Positions 36,338 through 46,649 of a stretch of 64,000 nucleotides of DNA are shown one piece after another. Source of the stretch: Siphonodentalium dalli. Taxonomy: Eukaryota > Mollusca > Scaphopoda > Gadilida > Siphonodentaliidae. The DNA lies in assembly GCA_032622095.1 (NCBI GenBank), contig CP136066.1, positions 46,594,911-46,658,910 of the forward strand, in the 5' to 3' direction. Below the pieces are notes generated by a model, which was given only the letters and a program-made list of their open reading frames with translations, was not told the origin of the DNA and did no database searches. Position 1 is the first letter of the stretch. Each line of letters begins with the position of its first letter. Both the position numbers and the translations under genes were made by a program.

Positions 36338-37438
36338 TTTATCCCCGGTGTCAGCTCAGTACCCAATCGGGACGAAGCCGAAGGTCAACTCATTTTTTTT
36401 GCTCATTATAGTACGTCACGCAGTTCATACATATATAATTGTCATACCTGAAAATAGACACCATTACTCTTACATAAATAATACATTTATTATTTATAAT
36501 AATTGGACTCATTGATCTCACGTAAATAATATTCTTAGTTGTTCCAATAAAATAGTTATCAAATTCGATCACCAATAGATTTGACTGTGTAATATAATGA
36601 CCTTTAACTTATTTATCGATCTATGTTAGAACATGGTCTTAACAAAAAACTTGACCATAACAAAAATTACCTTACATTTATGCATGAATCTAATTAGACC
36701 ATACGTAAATATTGTCAGCTTATCGTCTGATGAGCAAATCCGATGTTTATCAAAAATAGTACAACTTCCAGTTGGTAATTACTCTTACGAATGAAGAGCG
36801 TTGATAATATACGAAATTACTACACGAATGAACTGAAATTTATATTTTCACATCTTACCAACAACAGATACAGACATAGTCATAGTGTTATACTATCTTA
36901 CATGTACCCATGCTATGACATCATTCGAAGGGGCAATACACTCAAGGAGTTAAAGTGACACGAAACAAGGGACGTGATGTAATATTGGTGTTTTAATCTT
37001 AAAGGAACACAAGACACTCTAAAGGGACACTCATTATGAATGAATGTTAACAATACAAGCGCACGAATGAAGAGCGTTGAACATATACAAAATTACTACA
37101 CGATTGAATTGAACCTTGAAATTTATATTTCACATCTTACCAACAACAGCTACAGGCATTATCATAGGGTTATACTGTCTTGCATATACACACGCTATGA
37201 CATCATTAAAGGCGGACAATCCGCTCACGGTGTGACAACAGATACAGACATAGGCATAGTGTTATACAGTCTTCTATGTACCAATGCTATGACATAATTA
37301 AAGGGGGATAATACACGCACGGTGTGGAATGTTAAAGTGACACGCGGTAAGGGACGTGATGTAATATTGGTGAAACCCCCTCCGTACTTATATATATAAC
37401 GAAGACGAGAATAACATGTTGATGAAGTTTATTGAAAT

Positions 37439-37858
37439 TTAATCATTGTCTGAATCTTCGACCGTTAGATTTACTTCTAAGAGTTTCTTGAATTTTCTCA
37501 TCGCTTCATCTGCAGCCCATTCATTATTATATCCGTGTTTGGTCAGTTTGACCATTTTCTTCATGATCATGGTATGTATGCGTGATGTTTTCAATCGATA
37601 CTGGTATTCTATTAATCGTCTATAACTTTTGAGAAACAGAGCAAACTCTGTGTCGATGGTATCCTCTTTTCCCGACATGCTCTCATCTCCCGAAATGCTC
37701 TCTTCTTCTTTCACATCATTGGTGACGCGTTTCATCATACTTTTGAATGTGTCCATCTCGTTGACACATCGCGCAGCTTTCTTAAGACCGAATACCGTTC
37801 TACTGCCGACGACATTACCATCTTCTGAATCTGATAGCGTTCCCCAGTTCATCTTCAT
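37439..37858 (-). CDS. Arm L acidic/helical protein, 139 codons
   Basis: Begins in the acidic run of the C2H2 ORF in another frame (44-nt overlap) and continues with an acidic, Ser-rich segment (EEESISGDESMSGKEDTIDT). A charged helical C-terminal domain with YRRLIEYQYRLKTSRIHTMI and a final acidic tail follows. The layout of N-terminal zinc finger, acidic linker and helical C-terminus suggests that this and the C2H2 ORF at 37815 are parts of one protein split by a frame change, or expressed by frameshifting. An AATAAA polyadenylation signal lies 6 bases past the stop (37429-37434 on the plus strand as tttatt). The function is unknown. It differs from the arm R copy at one residue (M versus L in HTxIM). 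Confidence 0.6.
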   Translation of the reverse strand: MKMNWGTLSDSEDGNVVGSRTVFGLKKAARCVNEMDTFKSMMKRVTNDVKEEESISGDESMSGKEDTIDTEFALFLKSYRRLIEYQYRLKTSRIHTMIMKKMVKLTKHGYNNEWAADEAMRKFKKLLEVNLTVEDSDND

Positions 37859-38009
37859 CTGAATCTAGAACCGCTTCGTCAGATTCATCGGTATCTTCTC
37901 CGAAGAGAGTTGGTTTTGTCTCGGACATAACTCCGTGTTTAATCTGTTTATGTCTTTGTAGATTGTAGTTCGTCGATAAAATAATGCCACATAAATCACA
38001 CCCGTGCAT
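37815..38009 (-). CDS. Arm L C2H2 zinc-finger ORF, 64 codons
   Basis: MHGCDLCGIILSTNYNLQRH then KQIKH shows one C-x2-C-x12-H-x4-H finger directly at the N-terminus. An acidic stretch (DTDESDEAVLDSDEDEL) follows before the frame runs into a stop. Single N-terminal C2H2 fingers followed by acidic/helical regions are, as I recall, common in small ORFs of Polinton-like elements of marine invertebrates; this is memory, not a search. It overlaps the upstream 64-codon ORF by 14 nt. Confidence 0.65.
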   Translation of the reverse strand: MHGCDLCGIILSTNYNLQRHKQIKHGVMSETKPTLFGEDTDESDEAVLDSDEDELGNAIRFRRW

Positions 38010-38190
38010 TATCGCGAATTATTGGAAGAACCATCACTCTTATAAGTAGCGATAAAAAGAGAGAATAAGGTGTGGTATACAACCGTCGCGCTAAGAGTAC
38101 GTTCGTCCCGGGGCTAGGGTATAGATATTTGACCGCCGGTGATTCAATTAATGCCAATTTATCAGTATGGTACTCTATGTATTCATTCAT
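37996..38190 (-). CDS. Arm L small ORF with hydrophobic C-terminus, 64 codons
   Basis: Starts 7 nt after the stop of the 107-codon ORF and ends inside the C2H2 ORF start. The N-terminal half is polar (MNEYIEYHTDKLALIESPAV), and the C-terminal half holds a hydrophobic stretch (YSLFLSLLIRVMVLPII) that could be a membrane segment. Tight packing between two better-supported ORFs is the main argument for it. No family is recognised. Confidence 0.4.
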   Translation of the reverse strand: MNEYIEYHTDKLALIESPAVKYLYPSPGTNVLLARRLYTTPYSLFLSLLIRVMVLPIIRDNARV

Positions 38191-38197
38191 GATTTGG

Positions 38198-38521
38198 CTA
38201 ATCGTATGACACTGGTCTTTTCATTTTCTTCTTATTATTAGACAAACCTCCAACAGACACTCTCTTGTTGGTTTGTTTGGACGCTTTACGTGTGTTTGTC
38301 AACTTATTTGCTGCAACTTCGGCCTTAGCCATTTCAATCGCTTGAGCGATGGGTGTCACCACGTTAATATGTGGTTTTAGAACGTCTTCTTCACTATCAC
38401 TATTTTTAGTTCTGTCAATAAAGTATCGACCCTGATTATCTGGTATTAACTTCCCATCAACCATATCTCTGAAATGTTTTCTCCACATTTCAAGATCTGT
38501 TGGAATATACGGGATCGACAT
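38198..38521 (-). CDS. Arm L basic protein, 107 codons
   Basis: First ORF of the arm set. It begins MSIPYIPTDLEMWRKHFRDM and has a variable middle and a Lys/Asn-rich tail (KASKQTNKR, NNKKKMKR) that resembles a nuclear-localisation or nucleic-acid-binding tail. The compact N-terminal motif with W and HF is, by memory only, of a type seen in small virion-like proteins of Polinton-like elements. It differs from the arm R copy at two residues (D/N and V/A). Transcription runs away from the hinge. Confidence 0.6.
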   Translation of the reverse strand: MSIPYIPTDLEMWRKHFRDMVDGKLIPDNQGRYFIDRTKNSDSEEDVLKPHINVVTPIAQAIEMAKAEVAANKLTNTRKASKQTNKRVSVGGLSNNKKKMKRPVSYD

Positions 38522-38740
38522 GTTTCTTCAAAATGTACAAGTCACTCTTTTTTCTGCATTTTATTTTAGAAAGTTTATCGCCTCTTATAAAAATCGATTA
38601 TTGGCCATGAATGCCAAATGCACCATGATAGTTATCGATGTCAATAATGCGTTTCGTTGAGATCTTGATTGAGTATGCACCAATCAATTAACAATGACAC
38701 AGAATATCACACAAAGTATATTCAAGGGGGTGAGAAAAAT

Positions 38741-39425
38741 GAGCAAATGAGCAAATAAATGAGCAAATGAGCAAATAAATGAGCAAATGAGCAAATAAAT
38801 GAGCAAATGAGCAAATAAATGAGCAAATGAGCAAATAAATGAGCAAATGAGCAAAAAAATGAGCAAATGAGCAAATAAATGAGCAAATGAGCAAAGAAAT
38901 GAGCAAATGAGCAAATAAATGAGCAAGCAGGATGTTATGTCGCTTCAAAAAACTTCAAAAATTTCAAAAACTTCAAAAATTTCAAAAATTTCAAAAATTT
39001 CAAAAATTTCAAAAACTTCAAAATTTTTTAAAAACTTCCAAAACTTCAAAAATAAGACCCCGGCGGCGGCGGCGGCGGTATTTTACTGCGGGGTCCGCCG
39101 GCGGCGGCGGCGGCACCGCCGCCGCAGTAAAATACCGCAATGCCGCCGCCGCCGCCGGGGTCTTATTTTTGAAGTTTTGGAAGTTTTTTGAAATTTTTGA
39201 AGTTTTTGAAATTTTTGAAATTTTTGAAGTTTTTGAAATTTTTGAAGTTTTTTGAAACGACATAACATCCTGCTTGCTCATTTATTTGCTCATTTGCTCA
39301 TTTTTTTGCTCATTTGCTCATTTATTTGCTCATTTGCTCATTTATTTGCTCATTTGCTCATTTATTTGCTCATTTGCTCATTTATTTGCTCATTTGCTCA
39401 TTTATTTGCTCATTTGCTCATTTTT
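38741..39425. repeat. Low-complexity hinge of the palindrome
   Basis: From outside inward: a 20-bp repeat (gagcaaatgagcaaataaat), nine units on the left (38741-38920) and seven on the right (39281-39420); a cttcaaaaattt-type purine tract on each side (38941-39050, 39168-39255); and a GGC/GCC-rich core (39058-39160) with tattttactgcgg stems. The centre falls near 39107. ORFs here are repeat artefacts. Confidence 0.9.
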
Positions 39426-39638
39426 CTCACCCCCTTGAATATACTTATTGTGATATTCTGTGTCATTGTTAATTGATTGGTGCATACTCAATCAAGATCT
39501 CAACGAAACGCATTATTGACATCGATAACTATCATGATGCATTTGGCATTCATGGCCAATAATCGATTTTTATAAGAGGCGATAAACTTTCTAAAATAAA
39601 ATGCAGAAAAAAGAGTGACTTGTACATTTTGAAGAAAC

Positions 39639-39962
39639 ATGTCGATCCCGTATATTCCAACAGATCTTGAAATGTGGAGAAAACATTTCAGAGATATGGT
39701 TGATGGGAAGTTAATACCAGATAATCAGGGTCGATACTTTATTAACAGAACTAAAAATAGTGATAGTGAAGAAGACGTTCTAAAACCACATATTAACGTG
39801 GTGACACCCATCGCTCAAGCGATTGAAATGGCTAAGGCCGAAGTTGCAGCAAATAAGTTGACAAACACACGTAAAGCGTCCAAACAAACCAACAAGAGAG
39901 CGTCTGTTGGAGGTTTGTCTAATAATAAGAAGAAAATGAAAAGACCAGTGTCATACGATTAG
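39639..39962 (+). CDS. Arm R basic protein, 107 codons
   Basis: Mirror copy of the ORF at 38198-38521, with the same start context (gaagaaacatgtcgatc) and the same Lys-rich tail. It has FIN for FID and KRAS for KRVS. Transcription runs rightward, away from the hinge. Function unknown. Confidence 0.6.
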   Translation: MSIPYIPTDLEMWRKHFRDMVDGKLIPDNQGRYFINRTKNSDSEEDVLKPHINVVTPIAQAIEMAKAEVAANKLTNTRKASKQTNKRASVGGLSNNKKKMKRPVSYD

Positions 39963-39969
39963 CCAAATC

Positions 39970-40164
39970 ATGAATGAATACATAGAGTACCATACTGATA
40001 AATTGGCATTAATTGAATCACCGGCGGTCAAATATCTATACCCTAGCCCCGGGACGAACGTACTCTTAGCGCGACGGTTGTATACCACACCTTATTCTCT
40101 CTTTTTATCGCTACTTATAAGAGTGATGGTTCTTCCAATAATTCGCGATAATGCACGGGTGTGA
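39970..40164 (+). CDS. Arm R small ORF with hydrophobic C-terminus, 64 codons
   Basis: Identical in translation to the arm L ORF at 37996-38190, again 7 nt downstream of the 107-codon ORF and overlapping the C2H2 ORF by 14 nt. The hydrophobic stretch near the C-terminus could insert in a membrane. Reality as a protein is uncertain. Confidence 0.4.
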   Translation: MNEYIEYHTDKLALIESPAVKYLYPSPGTNVLLARRLYTTPYSLFLSLLIRVMVLPIIRDNARV

Positions 40165-40345
40165 TTTATGTGGCATTATTTTATCGACGAACTACAATCT
40201 ACAAAGACATAAACAGATTAAACACGGAGTTATGTCCGAGACAAAACCAACTCTCTTCGGAGAAGATACCGATGAATCTGACGAAGCGGTTCTAGATTCA
40301 GATGAAGATGAACTGGGGAACGCTATCAGATTCAGAAGATGGTAA
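40151..40345 (+). CDS. Arm R C2H2 zinc-finger ORF, 64 codons
   Basis: Identical in translation to the arm L copy: one C2H2 finger (C-x2-C-x12-H-x4-H) followed by an acidic run. It runs into the next ORF (40302) in a different frame, just as in arm L, so the frame relation predates or was copied with the inverted duplication. Confidence 0.65.
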   Translation: MHGCDLCGIILSTNYNLQRHKQIKHGVMSETKPTLFGEDTDESDEAVLDSDEDELGNAIRFRRW

Positions 40346-40721
40346 TGTCGTCGGTAGTAGAACGGTATTCGGTCTTAAGAAAGCTGCGCGATGTGTCAAC
40401 GAGATGGACACATTCAAAAGTATGATGAAACGCGTCACCAATGATGTGAAAGAAGAAGAGAGCATTTCGGGAGATGAGAGCATGTCGGGAAAAGAGGATA
40501 CCATCGACACAGAGTTTGCTCTGTTTCTCAAAAGTTATAGACGATTAATAGAATACCAGTATCGATTGAAAACATCACGCATACATACCTTGATCATGAA
40601 GAAAATGGTCAAACTGACCAAACACGGATATAATAATGAATGGGCTGCAGATGAAGCGATGAGAAAATTCAAGAAACTCTTAGAAGTAAATCTAACGGTC
40701 GAAGATTCAGACAATGATTAA
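40302..40721 (+). CDS. Arm R acidic/helical protein, 139 codons
   Basis: Mirror of 37439-37858 with one residue difference. It contains an acidic Ser-rich linker and a charged helical C-terminal domain. The AATAAA signal at 40727-40732 lies directly behind the stop, followed by cttcatcaacatg. Beyond it is a TATA-rich segment (40763-40774) and a gaggggg tract. Confidence 0.6.
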   Translation: MKMNWGTLSDSEDGNVVGSRTVFGLKKAARCVNEMDTFKSMMKRVTNDVKEEESISGDESMSGKEDTIDTEFALFLKSYRRLIEYQYRLKTSRIHTLIMKKMVKLTKHGYNNEWAADEAMRKFKKLLEVNLTVEDSDND

Positions 40722-41826
40722 ATTTCAATAAACTTCATCAACATGTTATTCTCGTCTTCGTTATATATATATAAGTGGGGAGGGGGTTTCACCAATATTA
40801 CATCACGTCCCTTACCGCGTGTCACTTTAACATTCCACACCGTGCGTGTATTATCCCCCTTTAATTATGTCATAGCATTGGTACATAGAAGACTGTATAA
40901 CACTATGCCTATGTCTGTATCTGTTGTCACACCGTGAGCGGATTGTCCGCCTTTAATGATGTCATAGCGTGTGTATATGCAAGACAGTATAACCCTATGA
41001 TAATGCCTGTAGCTGTTGTTGGTAAGATGTGAAATATAAATTTCAAGGTTCAATTCAATCGTGTAGTAATTTTGTATATGTTCAACGCTCTTCATTCGTG
41101 CGCTTGTATTGTTAACATTCATTCATAATGAGTGTCCCTTTAGAGTGTCTTGTGTTCCTTTAAGATTCAAACACCAATATTACATCACGTCCCTTGTTTC
41201 GTGTCACTTTAACTCCTTGAGTGTATTGCCCCTTCGAATGATGTCATAGCATGGGTACATGTAAGATAGTATAACACTATGACTATGTCTGTATCTGTTG
41301 TTGGTAAGATGTGAAAATATAAATTTCAGTTCATTCGTGTAGTAATTTCGTATATTATCAACGCTCTTCATTCGTAAGAGTAATTACCAACTGGAAGTTG
41401 TACTATTTTTGATAAACATCGGATTTGCTCATCAGACGATAAGCTGACAATATTTACGTATGGTCTAATTAGATTCATGCATAAATGTAAGGTAATTTTT
41501 GTTATGGTCAAGTTTTTTGTTAAGACCATGTTCTAACATAGATCGATAAATAAGTTAAAGGTCATTATATTACACAGTCAAATCTATTGGTGATCGAATT
41601 TGATAACTATTTTATTGGAACAACTAAGAATATTATTTACGTGAGATCAACGAGTCCAATTATTATAAATAATAAATTGCAGGCATCGGTGGATACCCGA
41701 TTGCCACATTTAGTGATCACGTGATAAACTGATAAAATGTCCAAGTGACGTACTATAATGAGCAAAAAAAATGAGTTGACCTTCGGCTTCGTCCCGATTG
41801 GGTACTGAGCTGACACCGGGGATAAA

Positions 41827-42024
41827 TTGACCAATGACTGCTATTGTATCCTTTTGACAGATATGCGTGCGCAGACTCGTTTGATGTTCGCTATCGCATT
41901 ACTATGTTTTAATAGCCGAGCCTTCACTTCTCGTCTGACTCTCTTACCGACAAGACCTGTCTACACAGTACTTCTCCGGCAGACTATTCATCCACTGATA
42001 GGCCTACATACAGGTATGCCCTAA
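41827..42024 (+). CDS. Arm R small ORF, 65 codons, unassigned
   Basis: Same translation as arm L 36140-36337. It could be a real small protein or a chance frame; nothing in the sequence favours either. Confidence 0.25.
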   Translation: MTNDCYCILLTDMRAQTRLMFAIALLCFNSRAFTSRLTLLPTRPVYTVLLRQTIHPLIGLHTGMP

Positions 42025-43164
42025 ATAATGGACTGCTTAACCACAGCAGAATTATAGGTAACTTTTCTTTTCTAAACATCGAACTTGTCTGAACCTATCA
42101 ATTGATACAATAACAGTGATATAATGTTACATCATCGGTGCTAACTGGAGTTTTTGGTATACAAAATGAACGTAAGTGTGAATGGAATGATAAGTGGTTA
42201 TTACGTAATGTTGTTATAACAATGACACCGATGCAATTTCTATCACTGAGTGACCTGGACGTATTATGTATGCATGTTTTGGATAACTAATTATCGTGTT
42301 AATGACACAGTTTATCAACCTTAATTGATACTAACCCGTTAAACAACTAATTCTGCTCAGACATTAAATCGATATGTTTTCTGAATAGCATATAATTGTG
42401 AACGGGAATATAATAGAATTCATTTGGTAAAGCAAGGTGTGAAAGACACATTGTTACCCACAATGTCGTGTGTGATCACGTGTACATCGAATATGACAAT
42501 TCATTCTGGGGGTTGTAATTTCACATTACCCTTTTCGTCCACACGTGATTCAACATAGTACATCTCAATACTTCCAATAATTCACGATAATACACACCTG
42601 TCATATACTCAATAACTTCATCGGGGATAGAGAAGTAAAGAATAAACGCTCTTTATTATTTATGTAAGAGTAATGGTGTCTATTTTCAGGTATGACAATT
42701 ATATATGTATGAACTGCGTCCGATAAACACTGGAATGTATGCATTCATACCGACGGTCCCAATGTCCAATAAAGCTATTTCTAAACATCGATTAATAATT
42801 TCATGAAAAATATTTGAACAAAAAAAATAACGAAAGATATTACACGCAAATAATTTTAATAAACATTCGACATTTTTTAATATCGAGATTATCAGAAACC
42901 GAAAACTCGTTATAAATTTTTTATTTAAACTTTGTTTTTAGAGAAATAATTTTGAGGGTTTTGAAATTTTTTCTTTTTTTGAAATTTGGGGATTTTGAAA
43001 TTTTTTGTTTTTGGAAGTTTTGAGAATAATTTAGTACAACCAATTTTAGACCCAAAGATTCTATTTTTATATGTGAAGCTAACGAGACACCCACAACCAA
43101 TTTTAGACCCCAAAGATTCTATTTTTAGATGTGAAGTCAACGAGCCGGCTATTCTTCTCGTACC

Positions 43165-46100
43165 GACCGCATAACACAGAATGAATGCCGGATTAATAAT
43201 ACATATTAAATATCAGCAGAGTAAGATTCAGTCATAATGTATGGAGTCATTGCCGTATATAATATGGTCGCCAATGAATATACTATTGAATTTTGACGGC
43301 ATCACTTTGAATCACGAAAATATTTAATTTAGACAATTTTCATGGGCACATAAAATAAGGTATGGGACCGTCGAAACCGTCGAATCGACAGTAATTTTTA
43401 ACAGTGTACTCAGGCGTCAAATGTTCAGATAATAAGGTCAACAAATGACTTGTTGAACTTTCTATCTGAACATTTCCAAACGGGAACTACTCGTCAATGA
43501 GTATTTATTATAGAAAGTGTTAACAATATGGCAGGTGATGTGCTTTGTAGTAAGGTACCCTGATTGCGTCCTCAGGATGGATATTCCGATGGGTAATTGT
43601 TAATTTGATAGGCTGGGTTGATGGAGTTGTAGCCTGTGGGGTTTTTCGTTCATTTTAAATGGTATGAGAACAAGTTTCAAACGATTTGGTAAACAAAAAA
43701 TGCACAAATAGCATTTCTAGATTGTTGTAAATCTCATAAGACTGATTTACTCAAACTGTATATCATTTTCAAGAGAACTGATTTTAAGTATTGTAGGATA
43801 TTATACATAGGGATATGATGTTTTGGTCGCATGCGTTTAGTCGTCCATTATGTTCCCATAGAGCTAAGTGCAAGCCATCAATTCGCTTATAAAGAGAACA
43901 CATTGCAATGTCAATGCTTGAATCCCGAGAGCGCTGAATGATATCGAAGAGTGTTCACTTCTCAATCCGAATCGTCTTTGTCGTTTTCAGAGGCGACAAC
44001 TTATATCCGTGTATTGTTGTTGCGACTCTGGGGGATTGTGTTATTCGCGTATTTTTGTTACAGAAATGCAAAATCACAGTACAACTCTATCTTTGACAGA
44101 ACACTTTTATGCTTCCAATGCTTCGGTGTGTACCGTCAGTGTAAAAGTCGGAATTAGCCGAACATACAACCCCAGACGACTAGCGCAATACGCGCGGCGC
44201 CGCAATACCAGGATAGGACAGCGATTTAATTACATGTATGAGACTGCGTTTTCTGCGATGTTTGCGATTTGCCCTATAGTCTGGTCGCTGAAGCATTGGA
44301 CCTAGAACAAATTGTGTACAAGCTGTTTTTGGTGTCATATTGTCGGGCAGAATGTAGGGAACAACATATCCAAAATCCGCTAAAATCCGCTTCGGGGAAA
44401 ATTCTCTATTGAAGATGGCGTCCATAATGTCTGTTGTTATCGGAAAATACTGAATTCTGCGGCAGGTGCTGCAATTAATGCCAAATTAGTAATACATTGA
44501 AATATACACAAACATTGCTTAGTCGTAAACCATATATGTAGAATATTTTTCCCAAAATGGCTACCAAAATGAACAAAATCGAATGAAATTTACATTTAGT
44601 GCAAAATTGAATAGCTAGTCCTATTCGAGTGAACAAACGCTCGAATATTGCGAGGAAGACTGACTACAAGTATAAGAGAAACTTTTGATTAGAGATGTAC
44701 GAATTCTCTCTGATGTATCTCACGAGGGAGCAAGCGAAATCAGGGTCTTGTGGAACGGTTAAATCTTGACTTTTTGGTGTCCAGAAACGGAAAAATGACG
44801 CAGTTTTATCTGTACCGCTAATCTTGAATCGTGTGATATATGTGTAATTAAACAGCTAAACGGGATTTAGTAGGGATGTATTGACTATGCGGCCTTTCTC
44901 TAGAAGCAGAAATATATGTATTCAGAGCAGTCTCACGAATGAGACCGATCACCATTTATTTTGATATCTACGGTATAAAACCTTAAAACATTAATTGCTA
45001 TAAAACGGTATGAATTATGTTCATATTGTACTGGGGAGAATGCGTAGATCCTATTGTACGTTTCTCAAAATAGTAGTTATAGTTGCCTCAGATCAAGTGA
45101 TAAAACACGAATATTTCGATTTTATCACAAGAATGCGTGATGGTGTACCATGAACTAAATTTATTAAATCACAAATGAGTACCATAGACTGTCTTCAATA
45201 AATTCAAAACTTGACCAAGATTGCCTACATAATCCGTGACAGAGACTGTGTTTATACCTGGAAATTATATTTGGTTGAATTCACCAAGGCAAAATATACG
45301 CGAAACTTACTACGTTGTCTTCAACCGCATCACCGCGTTTACCCATTTTCCATAATGTTACAAATGTCTGTTGCACACATAACCACAACTAACAATATTG
45401 GGTGAATGTTCAACGTTGGAATAACATCTTAAACGATGATCACCTGATATTTAGCACGATTACGTGGGTGGTAATGGTAATATATTTTCAAACAAAAATA
45501 TACTGAAAACTAATAGTGTGCATTGCGCTGTAGCTTATTCTAGTTGTAAAGTGGCCACTGAAGTAATTTTAACAAAATTGTCTACTAAGAAACCGGGTTG
45601 GTAACAGAATGAAAATTAGTCTTACATACAATGTACTATGTACAGTCTCTTTGACCTGGTGATATTCGGTGCTAATCCATTGAAGATATGAGTGTTTCTT
45701 TACAGTATAATAACCATTGCGACATACGTGTATCGTTTATTATCACCGGGAGTGTTGACAATTCCGGAAATATAACTAGTATTTATACCTCTAGAGTATG
45801 CACTTAAATTTCGGCGTTGCATTCAATATTTAATCACAATGCCGACTGAAACTACCATGCATTGTGAGGCGAAACATTAGTTCGTGTGTTGCATGGACGG
45901 GCTATTTTTGTTTTGCCCAACAGTTGGATATTGCATAAGCAGAACATCCAAACGTTAACGACGTAAATCATTGGGGGGTTGACTTGCTGTGCAGTGGCCA
46001 ATGATCCTTCCGATTGATCTGTTTTAATGATGTGTGTACCTTTAAAGATATTTAACAACCGACTTGTATATTGCCAATACGTATTTCACTCTTATGTAGT

Positions 46101-46384
46101 TACCCAATATGTTGCTTTCTACGTGGTATGGTTTGGAGTTGCGGCTATTTTGACAGCCATTTGATGGCCACGATTGTATAATTTTCGGTCCGTGTCACTC
46201 TACTCGCTCCCGCATTCTAATTTAACAAAAACTGATATAACGGCATAATTCTGATGCCACTATATATCGTATAATGACTTATATCGAGAACTGATGTAGT
46301 ATAGACAACTATGTGGGACCCTATGTGTCCCGATTAGCTGGAATTCGCGACATACCGCGCGGCAACACGTCGTGTGGAAGGACC
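43165..46384. other. Intron sequence right of the palindrome, nothing recognised
   Basis: Short frames near 43951-44305 have no motif or convincing splice sites. No tandem repeat or transposon end was identified. Confidence 0.45.
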
Positions 46385-46638
46385 TTAACACTTTCATGAC
46401 TAGAGCGCGCTGGTACAGTATTGAAGATCATGTGTCAGTGCATTTAAAAAAAAGTACAGGGAGCCTCGCATATATAAGAGAATGCACTGGCTTATACAAA
46501 GTCAAGGTAAATATTGTTAGGACAATACATTCTCTTATATATGTAGAGGCGCCCTATTGGCGACTCGCATACATAAGAGAATGCATTGACACAGGGTTTT
46601 CGTAAAGATTTATGAAGGTCCAGTCATGAAGGGGTTAA
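46385..46638. mobile_element. 254-bp piggyBac-type MITE next to a splice donor
   Basis: The ends are TTAACACTTTCATGACTA and the reverse complement of TTAACCCCTTCATGACTG. Two degraded hairpins (about 46435-46491 and 46521-46590) have the cgcatatataagagaatgca arms of the family. The right TTAA lies only 11 bp from the GC donor of the dehydrogenase exon at 46650. The ends resemble those of 9682-12074 more than those at 23725 and 30261, so they form a subfamily. Confidence 0.78.
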
Positions 46639-46649
46639 TTGTTACATGC

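Larger units (their letters stand above)
35006..43158. mobile_element. 8.15-kb palindromic (snap-back) Polinton-like or virus-like element
   Basis: Two arms of about 4 kb are inverted copies of each other from end to end. Matched landmarks sum to 78160-78164, for example 35006/43158, 36140/42024, 37439/40721 and 38521/39639. The ends read AGAAGAATAGCCGGCTCG, flanked by cgtact (35000-35005) and cgtacc (43159-43164). A 6-bp target duplication with 5'-AG ends fits Polintons/Mavericks. Each end has a subterminal tandem duplication of about 62 bp (taaaaatagaatctttggg). Each arm carries at least four compact, overlapping small ORFs transcribed outward from the hinge, but no polymerase, integrase, ATPase, protease or capsid gene is present. 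It is therefore non-autonomous. The origin as an inverted duplication of one end of a larger element is inferred. Confidence 0.8.
32454..46649 (-). other. 14.2-kb GC-AG intron of the dehydrogenase gene, hosting the palindromic element
   Basis: The exon at 46650 ends ...ctt aac ag and is followed by gcatgtaac. Using GC as donor leaves AG, which the T of the next exon completes to Ser in LNS-LAG, the conserved catalytic-Ser motif of DHRS11-type enzymes. A GT lies 4 bases farther, but using it would shift the frame. The intron ends with a standard ctacag acceptor. It contains the 8.15-kb palindrome and, 11 bp from its donor, a TTAA MITE. Confidence 0.75.

Noticed and set aside
37040-37297. 85-codon ORF present in both palindrome arms (mirror 40865-41122)
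   Set aside because: It runs against the direction of the other arm ORFs through a region of imperfect direct repeats; arm identity alone explains its preservation.
38741-38920. Possible CRISPR-like array at the 20-bp repeat
   Set aside because: Units are contiguous with no unique spacers, and the sequence is eukaryotic.
38684-39476. ORFs rich in Leu/Ile/Cys/Phe or Lys/Ser resembling membrane or coiled proteins
   Set aside because: They are translations of the 20-bp and cttcaaaaattt tandem repeats at the palindrome hinge.
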